Positions 13,772 to 22,755 of a DNA stretch of 64,000 nucleotides are shown one piece after another. The number at the start of each line of letters is the position of its first letter. Position 1 is the stretch's first letter. This DNA is from UMGS1889 sp964540575 (GTDB lineage: Bacteria; Bacillota; Clostridia; Oscillospirales; Ruminococcaceae). The stretch spans positions 62,001 to 126,000 of the forward strand of contig CAZINI010000001.1 in assembly GCA_964540575.1 (NCBI GenBank), given 5' to 3'. Made by a program: the position numbers and the translations under genes. The notes under the pieces were generated by a model. That model saw only the letters and a list, made by a program, of their open reading frames with translations, was not told the DNA's origin and ran no database searches.

Positions 13772-16012
13772 TTATATCAGCTTCATCTGATTGGGGTCGT
13801 CCTCGTCTTTCAGGATAGAACCGGCGGACGGAACGGATTTTACAACGTATTTTTTCATAGCTTCAAGCTTTTCTTCGGGGAGCTTTTCGGCATGGTCAAC
13901 GGCTGCCTTTGCTTTAAGCGTTACTACCTGAACGCCCTGTGTATCTCTCGTGGATTTCGGGAGAATAAGTGCGGAGTCGAAAATTATTGCTCTGCCGTTT
14001 GTGGTATGCACATAAATGCTCGAATTGTCACATTCGGGGATAATGCTCACAAGCGGGGATTTTGACGAATATGCGTTTGATAGCTTCTTTCGGTTGGTCT
14101 TGGTTTCGTAAGCGGAAAGAGGTACCTTTGCCGCCTTGCCGTTTTCAAACAGCATCATAATATGTCCGCTGTAATCGGTGGTGATTATCATTCCCAGCAG
14201 GTTTTCGCCCTCATCGAAGCCCAGCTTTGCGGGGATATATTCGCCCAGAGCAGATGCCTTGGTGTTCTCGAAATTGTTCACCTTAGACTTGTAGACCTGA
14301 CATTTATCGGTGAAGAACAGCAGATCTGCCTTGGTGGTGGTTTCCTTTTCAAGGATAATTCTGTCGCCCTCTTTCAGCTTCTGTTCGCTGCTCATTCGGA
14401 GGGACTGAGGTGTTATCCGCTTGAAATATCCGCTTTCGGACAGGAACACGGTCACGGGCATATCGGGAATATCCTCCTCGGTATCCTCCTCGGCAATATC
14501 TCCCGCATAGAAGAACATTGTCTTTCTCGGCTGACCGTATTTCTTGATAACGTCTTTCAGTTCGGAGATGATTATCGCCTTGATCTTTTTCTCGTCGGCG
14601 AGAATGCCTTCCATCTCGGCAATGTCCTTTTCAAGCTGTTCAATTTCGTCGATGCGTCCGATGATATATTCTCTGTTCAAATGACGAAGCTTTATTTCTG
14701 CAACGTATTCCGCCTGAATTTCGTCAATGCCGAAGCCTATCATCAGGTTGGGTACAACGTCACTTTCTTCTTCGGTTTCACGGACAATTTTAATTGCCTT
14801 GTCAATGTCAAGCAGTATCTTTTTCAGACCCTTTAAGAGATGCAGCTTTTCCTTTTTCTTGTTAAGGTCGAAATAAACTCTCCGCTTGATACATTCCTTT
14901 CGGAACGCAGTCCATTCTTCAAGGATTTCGTTTATGCCCATGACCTTCGGCATTCCGCCGATAAGGATATTGAAATTGCATGCGTAGCTGTCCTGAAGAG
15001 GAGTGAGTCTGAAAAGCTTCTGCATCAGCTTGTCGGGGTCAACGCCTCTTTTTATGTCGATAGCAATTTTCAGACCCGAAAGGTCGGTTTCATCTCGGAT
15101 ATAAGATATTTCAGTAATTTTTCCCGCCTTGATAAGCTCTATTATCTTATCCATAATGGCTTCGATGGTCGTCGTTGCGGGAATTTCGGTTACTTCAATA
15201 CAGTTTGCGGCTTTGTCAAAGCTGTATTTTGAGCGAATTTTTATCGAACCTCTGCCTGTTTCGTAAATCTTCCGAAGCTCATTTTCGTCGTATAGGATAA
15301 ACCCTCCGCCGGGAAAATCGGGTCCCTTTAAGGTGGATATGGGGTCGTGCTCGGGATTTTTCAGATATGCAATGGCGGTTTCGCAAACCTCGGTCAGGTT
15401 GAACGGACAGACAGCACTTGCCATTGATACGGCAATTCCCACATTTGCATTTACAAGAATGGTTGGAAATGTAGCGGGGAGCAGGGTAGGCTCTGTCAGA
15501 GTGTTATCATAGTTGGGGACGAAATCCACAGTGTCCTTGTCAATATCTCTGAAAAGCTCGGAGCAGATAGCGTCCAGCTTTGCTTCGGTGTATCGTGAAG
15601 CGGCATATGCCATATCTCTCGAATAGGATTTGCCGAAGTTTCCCTTGCTGTCAACGTATGGGTGAAGAAGTGCCTCATTTCCCCTTGAAAGACGCACCAT
15701 AGTTTCGTAAATGGCAGCGTCGCCGTGGGGGTTCAGCTTCATTGTCTGTCCGACGATATTTGCGGATTTGGTACGGTTGCCCTTCAAAAGCCCCATGGTG
15801 TACATAGTGTACAGCAGCTTTCTGTGGGACGGCTTGAATCCGTCTATTTCAGGCAATGCACGGGACACGATAACGCTTATTGCATAGGGCATATAGTTCT
15901 GCCTGAGCGTGTCGGTAATGCGTTCCTCAACTACCGTTCCCGAACCTTCAATATAAGCATTGGGGATAGTCTGACGCTTTTTCTGTGGTTTTTCCTTATC
16001 TTTTTTTGCCAA
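13772..16012 (-). CDS. Type IIA topoisomerase subunit A (GyrA/ParC-like)
   Basis: A 746-residue DNA-cleavage subunit of a type IIA topoisomerase. The catalytic tyrosine is Y141 in AASRYTEAKL, followed by the tower and coiled-coil gate (about 370-500) and a C-terminal beta-pinwheel-like region that is shorter than in GyrA. The quinolone-determining helix reads NPHGDAAIYE, with alanine (A99) where GyrA and ParC normally have serine and glutamate (E103) at the acidic position. The start at 16012 is 18 bp after the stop of the partner B-subunit gene. The pair is divergent from textbook GyrA/GyrB. I call it a second, topo IV-like enzyme but cannot decide between the two names. Confidence 0.88.
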   Translation of the reverse strand: MAKKDKEKPQKKRQTIPNAYIEGSGTVVEERITDTLRQNYMPYAISVIVSRALPEIDGFKPSHRKLLYTMYTMGLLKGNRTKSANIVGQTMKLNPHGDAAIYETMVRLSRGNEALLHPYVDSKGNFGKSYSRDMAYAASRYTEAKLDAICSELFRDIDKDTVDFVPNYDNTLTEPTLLPATFPTILVNANVGIAVSMASAVCPFNLTEVCETAIAYLKNPEHDPISTLKGPDFPGGGFILYDENELRKIYETGRGSIKIRSKYSFDKAANCIEVTEIPATTTIEAIMDKIIELIKAGKITEISYIRDETDLSGLKIAIDIKRGVDPDKLMQKLFRLTPLQDSYACNFNILIGGMPKVMGINEILEEWTAFRKECIKRRVYFDLNKKKEKLHLLKGLKKILLDIDKAIKIVRETEEESDVVPNLMIGFGIDEIQAEYVAEIKLRHLNREYIIGRIDEIEQLEKDIAEMEGILADEKKIKAIIISELKDVIKKYGQPRKTMFFYAGDIAEEDTEEDIPDMPVTVFLSESGYFKRITPQSLRMSSEQKLKEGDRIILEKETTTKADLLFFTDKCQVYKSKVNNFENTKASALGEYIPAKLGFDEGENLLGMIITTDYSGHIMMLFENGKAAKVPLSAYETKTNRKKLSNAYSSKSPLVSIIPECDNSSIYVHTTNGRAIIFDSALILPKSTRDTQGVQVVTLKAKAAVDHAEKLPEEKLEAMKKYVVKSVPSAGSILKDEDDPNQMKLI

Positions 16013-16029
16013 TTGTCAGCCCTCCTTTA

Positions 16030-18012
16030 TCAGCTAAGATCGGCAAGCTCCAGATAGCTTGCACCGTGTTCGGAAATATAGTCTTTTCGTCCCTGAAGAT
16101 TATCACCCAGAAGCATTTCAAACATTTCGGCAGTAGCTTCAATGTCATCGGGATTTATCTTGATAAGACGGCGTGTTTCGGGGTTCATAGTAGTAAGGGA
16201 CATCATATCCGGCTCATTCTCACCAAGACCTTTTGAACGCTGGATAGTGTACTTAGCATTTCCCAGCTTTTCGAGAATGTTCGCCTTTTCCTTTTCGGTA
16301 TATGCAAAATAGGTCTTGTCCTTTGAAACAATTTCAAACAGGGGAGATTCGGCAATGTACACATATCCCTCCTGAATGAGAGTCGGTGTGAGCCTGTAAA
16401 GCATTGTCAGGATATGCGTTCTTATATGATATCCGTCCACATCGGCATCGGTGCATATTACTATCTTGTTCCATTTGAGATTGTCGATATTGAAGGTGGA
16501 CAGCTCCTTATTTGCCTTTGAAGTGACCTCAACGCCGCAGCCCAGCACCTTGATAATATCGGTGATTATCTCGTTCTTGAATATCTTGTCATAGTCCGCT
16601 TTAAGACAGTTGAGTATCTTTCCACGGACGGGGATTATCGCCTGAAATTCGGCTTCCCTTGCCAGCTTAACAGCACCCAGAGCAGAGTCACCCTCCACTA
16701 TATACAGCTCTCTTCGGGAAATATCCTTTGTGCGGCAGTCAACGAATTTCTGCACCATATTGGAAAGGTCGATAGTTCCCGTGAGCTTTTTCTGCATATT
16801 TGTGCGGACCTTTTCCGCATTTTCACGGCTTCGCTTGTTGACCATGACCTGCTCGGCGATACGCTGTGCCTCATCGGGATTTTCGATGAAATAGACCTCC
16901 AGCTGATGCTTCAAAAATTCCGTCATAGCGTCCTTGATGAACACGTTTGTGATCGCCTTTTTAGTCTGATTGGCGTATGAAGTCATTGTGGAGAATGACG
17001 AGGAAATAAGCACCAGACACTCGGCAATATCCTCCCATTTAACGGGCTTTTCACCCTTGTTATACTTGTTTCCCGATTTGAGATAGCCGTCAATAGCGGA
17101 CAAAAATGCCCTGTTTACCGCCTTTTCGGGGGAACCGCCGTGCTCCAGAAAGCTTGAGTTGTGGTAATATTCAAGCAGCTTTACCTTGTTTGAAAATGTG
17201 AATGCTACCGAAAGCTTTACCTTGTATTCGGGCTTGTCCTCACGGTCACGACCCTTGCGTTCGCCCTCCCAGTATTGCAGGGAGGTAAGGTGATTTTCTC
17301 CCGCAATCTCGCCGAGATAGTCGGAGATGCCGTTTTCATAGAAAAATTCTTCGGTTTCAAAGCTGCCGTCCTCATTCTGCCAGCGGAATATGAAATTTAC
17401 TTTCGGGTTTACGATAGCCTGTTTTTTCAGGGTTTCGGTGAAATATTCCCGTTCAATGTTAATATCGGTGAAAACTTCAATATCGGGCTTCCACTTGGTT
17501 TTTGTTCCCGTCTTTGAACCTTTGTACGGCTCTTTTTTCAGACCGCCGACATTTTCTCCCTTTTCAAAATGGAGATCGTATTTGAAACCGTCCCTGTGAA
17601 TTTCAACGTCCATATATTCGGAGGAATACTGTGTGGAACAAAGTCCCAGACCGTTCAGACCGAGTGAAAATTCATAATCCTCTCCGCCCTCGCTGTATTT
17701 TCCGCCTGCATACATTTCACAGTAGACAAGCTCCCAGTTATAGCGGTTTTCATTCTGATTGAAATCAACGGGACAGCCTCGTCCGAAGTCCTCCACCTCA
17801 ATGCTCATATCATTGTATCGGGTGACGATTATCTTATCTCCGTGACCCGCTCTTGCCTCGTCAATGGAGTTGGAAATTATCTCAAAAACAGAATGCTTGC
17901 AGCCGTCCAGACCGTCCGAACCGAAGATAACGGCAGGACGTTTTCTTACTCTGTCCGCACCCTTAAGGGCAACAATACTTTCGTTGGTATAATCGTTTTT
18001 CTTTTTTGCCAT
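16030..18012 (-). CDS. Type IIA topoisomerase subunit B (GyrB/ParE-like)
   Basis: A 660-residue ATPase subunit with a GHKL domain (EIISNSIDEA near residue 45, EDFGRGCPVD near 73), a transducer domain and a TOPRIM domain with EGDSALG and DADVDGYHI. The ATP-lid segment reads LGLNGLGLCSTQYSS where GyrB and ParE usually have GLHGVGASVVNALS, a clear divergence. The length is in the ParE range. It starts 3 bp after prmA ends and is followed by its partner A subunit. The three genes appear to be one transcript from the promoter at 19050-19078. The complex would act on DNA topology in the cytosol; decatenation is likely but not shown. Confidence 0.88.
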   Translation of the reverse strand: MAKKKNDYTNESIVALKGADRVRKRPAVIFGSDGLDGCKHSVFEIISNSIDEARAGHGDKIIVTRYNDMSIEVEDFGRGCPVDFNQNENRYNWELVYCEMYAGGKYSEGGEDYEFSLGLNGLGLCSTQYSSEYMDVEIHRDGFKYDLHFEKGENVGGLKKEPYKGSKTGTKTKWKPDIEVFTDINIEREYFTETLKKQAIVNPKVNFIFRWQNEDGSFETEEFFYENGISDYLGEIAGENHLTSLQYWEGERKGRDREDKPEYKVKLSVAFTFSNKVKLLEYYHNSSFLEHGGSPEKAVNRAFLSAIDGYLKSGNKYNKGEKPVKWEDIAECLVLISSSFSTMTSYANQTKKAITNVFIKDAMTEFLKHQLEVYFIENPDEAQRIAEQVMVNKRSRENAEKVRTNMQKKLTGTIDLSNMVQKFVDCRTKDISRRELYIVEGDSALGAVKLAREAEFQAIIPVRGKILNCLKADYDKIFKNEIITDIIKVLGCGVEVTSKANKELSTFNIDNLKWNKIVICTDADVDGYHIRTHILTMLYRLTPTLIQEGYVYIAESPLFEIVSKDKTYFAYTEKEKANILEKLGNAKYTIQRSKGLGENEPDMMSLTTMNPETRRLIKINPDDIEATAEMFEMLLGDNLQGRKDYISEHGASYLELADLS

Positions 18013-18015
18013 TGA

Positions 18016-19005
18016 TTATTCTGCTTCTCCCTTCGTTTCGGGTCTTGTAAATGTGCAGGCTACCCAATCTTCTTTTTCTGCAATGGTTTCAAGAATGTAT
18101 CCGTTTTTCTTCATAGCGTCGAGGACTTCTTCCGAACGCTGAGATATTATTCCCGAAAGAATAAGCTTTCCGCCGGGACGGATAAATCTTCCGAAAACTC
18201 CGCTCATTGCAATAAGCACGTCCGCAACGATATTTGCGGTGATAACATCAAATCCGCCGCCTATATTTTCGCAAAGCTCATCATCTCCCGCAACATTTCC
18301 GCAGAAGCAGGTGTATTTCTCCTTCGGGATATGATTTTTCTCCGCATTTCCCGCAGCTATTTTAACGGAATTTGCGTCAATGTCAACAGCGGTTGCTTCG
18401 CTCGCACCCAAGAGCAGGGCAGCGATTGAAAGGATACCGCTTCCGCAGCCCAGATCGAGAACTCTGTCGCCGTTGGAAATTATCTTTTCAAGCTGTTCCA
18501 GGCAAAGCTGAGTGGTGTGGTGCTGACCTGTTCCGAAGCTTGATTCGGGGTCTATTTCCAGAATTACTCGTGCTTCGTTTTCATCGCAGTTTTCCCAAGA
18601 GGGCTTGATAAGCAGCTTGTTGCCGATACGCAGGGGCTTGAAATACTGCTTCCAGTTGTTCGCCCAGTCCTCTTCACGTACATTTGCCAGCTCCACCGCA
18701 AGTCTGCCGAATTTCTTCTCCGTGTCACGCTCCGAGAGAGCGACCATTTCCGTGCGGATCGAAGAAAGCATATCTGCACCCTGAGAGTTTTCGGGGAGAT
18801 ATACGGTCACGCAGGTTTCACAGTCTTTGAGGTTCATCAGGTCATCGTCAATGTAATCCCAGTTTCCCGTTTTATCCGCAAGGAAATCCTCAAAATCCTT
18901 TGCGTCCTTTATGACAAAGCCTGTAACGCCGATACAAAGCAGGCAGCCGCAAACAGGATCAATTCCATCGGTTGTGGTAAAAATATTAACTTCTGTCCAG
19001 TTCAT
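18016..19005 (-). CDS. prmA: Ribosomal protein L11 methyltransferase
   Basis: PrmA trimethylates ribosomal protein L11 using S-adenosylmethionine. The 329-residue protein has an N-terminal substrate-binding part and a C-terminal SAM domain with VLDLGCGSGILSIAA (motif I) and TANIVADVL. The frame is open to 19050, but that position lies in the -10 box of the promoter. The ATG at 19005, with TTGGAGGA about 8 bp upstream, is therefore the start. It leads the unit prmA-topoB-topoA with 3-bp and 17-bp gaps. Length and motifs are normal. Confidence 0.95.
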   Translation of the reverse strand: MNWTEVNIFTTTDGIDPVCGCLLCIGVTGFVIKDAKDFEDFLADKTGNWDYIDDDLMNLKDCETCVTVYLPENSQGADMLSSIRTEMVALSERDTEKKFGRLAVELANVREEDWANNWKQYFKPLRIGNKLLIKPSWENCDENEARVILEIDPESSFGTGQHHTTQLCLEQLEKIISNGDRVLDLGCGSGILSIAALLLGASEATAVDIDANSVKIAAGNAEKNHIPKEKYTCFCGNVAGDDELCENIGGGFDVITANIVADVLIAMSGVFGRFIRPGGKLILSGIISQRSEEVLDAMKKNGYILETIAEKEDWVACTFTRPETKGEAE

Positions 19006-19049
19006 TTTATCAGTCCTCCAATATTCACACAGATACGCATACAATTTCA

Positions 19050-19078
19050 ATTATATTTTATTTTTTTCTATTTATCAA
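19050..19078 (-). promoter_or_regulatory. Promoter of prmA and the topoisomerase genes
   Basis: TTGATA (19078-19073) and TATAAT (19055-19050) on the minus strand are separated by 17 bp, in a very AT-rich stretch. Confidence 0.85.
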
Positions 19079-19121
19079 GTGATTTCGATATTATTTCACA
19101 CAAAATGATATTTTACATAAT

Positions 19122-19153
19122 AATTAAACGGACTGACGATAATGTTCAGCCCG
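19122..19153 (-). terminator. Terminator after ybaK
   Basis: On the minus strand CGGGCTGA (19153-19146) pairs with TCAGTCCG (19136-19129), one G-U pair included, across a 9-nt loop, followed by TTTAATTATT. It closes the asnB-to-ybaK transcript ahead of the prmA promoter. Confidence 0.7.
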
Positions 19154-19182
19154 CATTTTGCGACATATTTCTTTGCAAATAG

Positions 19183-19653
19183 TCATTCCTTAAGCTTGCA
19201 GACATCTATCCAGCCTTCCGCTGCCGACAGCATTTCCAGCTCCTCGGGGGACAGTTTGACGGCACTGCTGCTGCTTCCGGCGGCAGGGTAGACCGTTTCA
19301 AATCGCCTGAGAGAATTATCCAGAAATACTCTTACACCGTCCTTAATCGCAAACGGGCAGACACCGCCCACGGCGTGTCCAACCATTTCTACGGCTTCTT
19401 CGGGGGTGAGCATTTTTGCTTTTGTTGAAAATTGTGCCTTGAATTTGCCGTTGTCTATCTTCGTATCACCCGCACAGACGATAAGCACCGCACCGTCGTT
19501 TACCTTAAAGGAAAGGGTTTTTGCGATAAGGGCGGGGTCACAGCCCAATGCTTCGGCGGCAAGCTCAACTGTTGCCGAGGAAACGTCAAATTCAATTATC
19601 CTGTCTTCGTAATTTTTGCTTTTGAAATATTCTCTGACTTTTTCGATTGACAT
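19183..19653 (-). CDS. YbaK/EbsC-family aminoacyl-tRNA deacylase
   Basis: A 156-residue protein of the YbaK/ProX family, which hydrolyse mischarged tRNAs such as Cys-tRNA(Pro) or Ala-tRNA(Pro). The conserved lysine region (LIAKTLSFK), the glycine-rich loop VGHAVGGVCPF and the C-terminal GSSSSAVKLSPEEL segment are present. AAAGGAG precedes the ATG. It is the last gene of the minus-strand run starting at asnB, 14 bp after mntP, with a terminator at 19122-19153. Which tRNA it edits cannot be read from the sequence. Confidence 0.9.
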   Translation of the reverse strand: MSIEKVREYFKSKNYEDRIIEFDVSSATVELAAEALGCDPALIAKTLSFKVNDGAVLIVCAGDTKIDNGKFKAQFSTKAKMLTPEEAVEMVGHAVGGVCPFAIKDGVRVFLDNSLRRFETVYPAAGSSSSAVKLSPEELEMLSAAEGWIDVCKLKE

Positions 19654-19667
19654 TTTTATTGCTCCTT

Positions 19668-20234
19668 TTAAAGAATTCCTAAATGCTCCAGCAGAATTTT
19701 TGCCCCGATGAATACAAGTATCGCACCGCCGACCATTTCCGCACTGCTTTTGAATTTCAGCCCGAACTTGTTTCCTATGTAAACTCCCGCAAAGGAAAAT
19801 CCGAAGGTAACACAGCCGATAAGGGCCGCAGAGCCGACAATAGGCACTTTAAGACAGGCAAATGTAATTCCCACCGCAAGAGCGTCAATGCTTGTGGCAA
19901 TGGCAAGGAGGAATAGCTCCTTGATGTTCAGCTTGTATTCCTCGTCAGACTTTTCATCATCGGGCTTCATTGACTCAATTATCATTTTTCCGCCGATGAA
20001 CAGCAGCAGTCCGAAAGCTATCCAGTGGTCGTAATTGGTGATGGCAGTTTCAAAGCTTCTGCCGAGAAACCAGCCTATTATGGGCATAAGTGCCTGAAAT
20101 CCTCCGAAGAACAGACCAATTATCGCCGCATAATGCACCTTTGCTTTTTTCATTGTCAGACCCTTGCAGATGGACACGGCAAAGGCGTCCATGGAAAGTC
20201 CGGCGGCTATGAGCAAAAGCTCGTAAAATCTCAA
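19668..20234 (-). CDS. mntP: Manganese efflux pump MntP
   Basis: MntP exports Mn(II) across the cytoplasmic membrane. The 188-residue protein has six hydrophobic segments and the paired acidic motifs of the family, LSMDAFAVSICKG in helix 1 and TSIDALAVGITFA in the second half. The start is a TTG at 20234 with GGAGGAA about 8 bp upstream. The gene lies 12 bp after the HD hydrolase. No yybP-ykoY manganese riboswitch can fit in this gap, so manganese control, if any, must act on the whole transcript or after translation. Confidence 0.93.
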   Translation of the reverse strand: MRFYELLLIAAGLSMDAFAVSICKGLTMKKAKVHYAAIIGLFFGGFQALMPIIGWFLGRSFETAITNYDHWIAFGLLLFIGGKMIIESMKPDDEKSDEEYKLNIKELFLLAIATSIDALAVGITFACLKVPIVGSAALIGCVTFGFSFAGVYIGNKFGLKFKSSAEMVGGAILVFIGAKILLEHLGIL

Positions 20235-20246
20235 AAAAATTCCTCC

Positions 20247-20915
20247 TCACAGAATATCCGAGCCGTTTATTTTCATACAGAATTTTACTTTCAGAAACTC
20301 GGCAGAGCGTTTGCAGAGAAGCATTCTGTCCAGAAATATCTCGAAATATTCCAGCACCGAGGATATTTCCGTGTCGATATCCAGATCGAGAATAAGCTTT
20401 TCCTTGTTGTCGCTGAAATACAGCTTTGCCTTGGTAACGGCGTAATTCACCCTGTCGTGAATATCGAATGTCTTGAAATCCCGATTGCGTACTCTGCTTC
20501 GGCGGACGTCGGTCTTGTCGGCGATGATAAGCGATGCGGCAATGGCGTTTATGGGCTGTGCCGTTGACTCGTCGTGATTGCCTATGGCGGAGATGATAGT
20601 AGCTATCTCCTCGGCGGGCATGGAAAGGTTATCAAGCAGACGGAATGCCATAACAGCACCGCTTTGTGCGTGGTCTATCCTGTTGATAACATTTCCTATA
20701 TCGTGGAGGATAGCGGCAATTTTGGCAAGCTCAATGTCCCGTTCGCCGTAGCCTAATTCGGTCAGTATCATTTCCGCCGAAGCCGCCGCTTTTTCGACGT
20801 GGGCAAAGGAATGCTCGGTGTAGCCCTGTGCCGCAAGTGCCTCGTCCGCCTTTTTGATATAGGTCATAATATCGGGATTTTTTCTGATATATTTATATGT
20901 TACAAGACTGCTCAT
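20247..20915 (-). CDS. HD-domain phosphohydrolase
   Basis: A 222-residue HD-superfamily hydrolase. The metal ligands are visible: H in YTEHSFAHV, the HD pair in AAILHDIGN, a later H in IGNHDE and an Asp in IIADKTDVRR. The substrate is unknown; nucleotides are common for this group. The ATG at 20915 has AAAGGA 12 bp upstream. An alternative ATG at 20951 overlaps the stop of the tetR-family gene in an ATGA, would add 12 residues and would give translational coupling. The gene sits between that regulator and mntP on one transcript. Confidence 0.85.
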   Translation of the reverse strand: MSSLVTYKYIRKNPDIMTYIKKADEALAAQGYTEHSFAHVEKAAASAEMILTELGYGERDIELAKIAAILHDIGNVINRIDHAQSGAVMAFRLLDNLSMPAEEIATIISAIGNHDESTAQPINAIAASLIIADKTDVRRSRVRNRDFKTFDIHDRVNYAVTKAKLYFSDNKEKLILDLDIDTEISSVLEYFEIFLDRMLLCKRSAEFLKVKFCMKINGSDIL

Positions 20916-20947
20916 AATTATTAAAATTCCTTTCTGAATTGGACAAT

Positions 20948-21541
20948 TCATCTTTTCATATACAGCCCCACAAATGTCAGAATGTGCTCTTTTATTTTCG
21001 GAAGTGCATCGGCAACGCTGTCGCTTTCGTTCAGGATAAGATACAGTGGTGCATAAAAAGCCCTTGCCGCCGCACGAGGAGAAAGCTCGGGATTATTCAT
21101 TGCACCGAATAATCGTGTGAAAAATTCCTCGGGCTGTCTGATATATATGCTTCGGTAACAGCTTTTGAGCCTGTCGTTCGAGAATTGTCCTATTACGAGC
21201 ATACGTCTGAAAAGCCGTGAAAATTCGTCCGTCAGATAAAAATTCATCACGGAAATAGCTACCATTATCAGTTTTTCCTCGGAAACCTTACTGTAAATGC
21301 CGCCGTTTTCCGAGCAGAATGGATTTGTCAGGTTGAGAAAATGCTCCTCTGTACGCCTTTCGCATTCGGAGATAACAGCGTCGAAAATTTCCCGCTTGTT
21401 TTTGAAATAGTAGTAAAGGGAGCTTTCTCTTATGCCCACGGCAGAGGAAATATCCCGCACGGAAACAGAATCGAAGCTTTCCGAGGAGAACAGTTTCAAT
21501 GCTTCAAATATTATTTTTTCCTTTGTTGATGACCCGCTCAC
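20948..21541 (-). CDS. TetR/AcrR-family transcriptional regulator
   Basis: A 197-residue TetR-type repressor. The N-terminal helix-turn-helix is clear (VSVRDISSAVGIRESSLYYYF, about residues 25-45), followed by an all-helical ligand-binding domain of unknown specificity. The start is a GTG at 21541 that overlaps the stop of the GH3 lipoprotein gene (GTGA), with AAAGGA inside the upstream gene. It may regulate the run it is part of, but no obvious palindromic operator was found at the asnB promoter. Confidence 0.9.
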   Translation of the reverse strand: MSGSSTKEKIIFEALKLFSSESFDSVSVRDISSAVGIRESSLYYYFKNKREIFDAVISECERRTEEHFLNLTNPFCSENGGIYSKVSEEKLIMVAISVMNFYLTDEFSRLFRRMLVIGQFSNDRLKSCYRSIYIRQPEEFFTRLFGAMNNPELSPRAAARAFYAPLYLILNESDSVADALPKIKEHILTFVGLYMKR

Positions 21542-22755
21542 AGTTCAAGCAATCCTTTCGAGTATTTCCAGGCGATAATTCTCATGACCGCCCTGTCGAT
21601 GGTTTCCTGTGTTATTTCTCCGCTTTCCACAGCCGACTGAATGTCGCTGTACGCCGCTTCGTATTCGGTGACGATTAGCATATCATTTCCCGCATTGACC
21701 GCTTCAGCGTAGGGCAGGCTGTCGGTGCAGAACAGGGAAACGGCGTCCATAGAAAGGTCGTCCGTCATAATTATTCCCGAAAATCCCAGTTCCTCACGGA
21801 GTATACGATGAATTTCGGGGGACAGTGAAGCGGGTCTTTCGCCGTCAAAGCATTTAACGATATTGTGGGACACCAGCACACATTCCGCCCCGGCATCGAT
21901 ACCCGCTTTAAATGGAATAAAATCGCCGTTTGCAAAGCTTTCGGCGGAACGCTCGTCAATCGCCGAGCCAGTGTGAGTGTCGGCGTTGTTTCCGTAGCCG
22001 GGGAAATGTTTCAGACAGGAAGATATGCCTGCTTCTCTTGCCGCTGTTACGGCATTTGTGATATATTCGGCTGTTTCTTCGGCGGGAAGTCCCAGGGTGC
22101 GGCTGTAAATGTAGTCCTTCGGGTCAACGGAAACGTCCGCAACGGGGGCAAGGTTCAGATTAAAGCCCAAGTCAAGGAGAAACTTTGATTTCTCGGAATA
22201 ATCATCGTAAATTCCACGAAAACCGCTGTTTTTATATGCCTTTGACGGGGACGGAAAGCGGCTGTCCCGAAAAGCGGTGAGTGAGCTTATACGAACTATC
22301 TCGCCGCCCTCTTCATCGACTGCACATATCATAGGAATATCCGAAGCGGACTGAAATCCGCCGATAAATTCTCTCAGCGTTTCGGGAGTTTTGCCTTTAA
22401 TATTCCGCTTGAAAAGGACATATCCGCCGAACTTGTATTTTTCAGCCTGTTCAGCCGCATTGTCGGGGCATCTTGCCAGGAGAAGCTGTCCGGCTTTTTC
22501 TTCATTTGACATTTCAGAAAGCTTTGCGTATGCTGCGTCATAATATTCGGAAAATTCGCCGCCGCAAAGGAGATATTCCCAAGGTTTTTCTTCCGTTTCG
22601 CTGACGGTGGTTTCGGGAATAGAAGTTGTTATCGTTGTTTCGCAAACTCCTGTAATAGAAACCGTTTCCGAAACAGGCTGAGAAATTTCAGCAACGGGAG
22701 CACATCCCACAAGCATCGAAACGCAAAGCAGTGCGGCGGCAAAATGCGTTCTCAT
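21538..22755 (-). CDS. GH3 beta-N-acetylhexosaminidase lipoprotein (NagZ-like)
   Basis: A 405-residue secreted lipoprotein. The signal peptide ends in LVGC, with C18 as the lipidation site, and a Thr/Glu-rich linker reaches to about residue 57. The GH3 catalytic domain carries KHFPGYG and DTHTGS (general acid/base loop of NagZ-type enzymes) and TDDLSMDAV, whose second Asp is the likely nucleophile. NagZ enzymes cut GlcNAc from muropeptides or chitooligosaccharides; here it would act outside the membrane on wall material. The ATG overlaps the asnB stop in an ATGA, so it is translationally coupled to an amino-acid synthase, which is unusual. Confidence 0.88.
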   Translation of the reverse strand: MRTHFAAALLCVSMLVGCAPVAEISQPVSETVSITGVCETTITTSIPETTVSETEEKPWEYLLCGGEFSEYYDAAYAKLSEMSNEEKAGQLLLARCPDNAAEQAEKYKFGGYVLFKRNIKGKTPETLREFIGGFQSASDIPMICAVDEEGGEIVRISSLTAFRDSRFPSPSKAYKNSGFRGIYDDYSEKSKFLLDLGFNLNLAPVADVSVDPKDYIYSRTLGLPAEETAEYITNAVTAAREAGISSCLKHFPGYGNNADTHTGSAIDERSAESFANGDFIPFKAGIDAGAECVLVSHNIVKCFDGERPASLSPEIHRILREELGFSGIIMTDDLSMDAVSLFCTDSLPYAEAVNAGNDMLIVTEYEAAYSDIQSAVESGEITQETIDRAVMRIIAWKYSKGLLEL

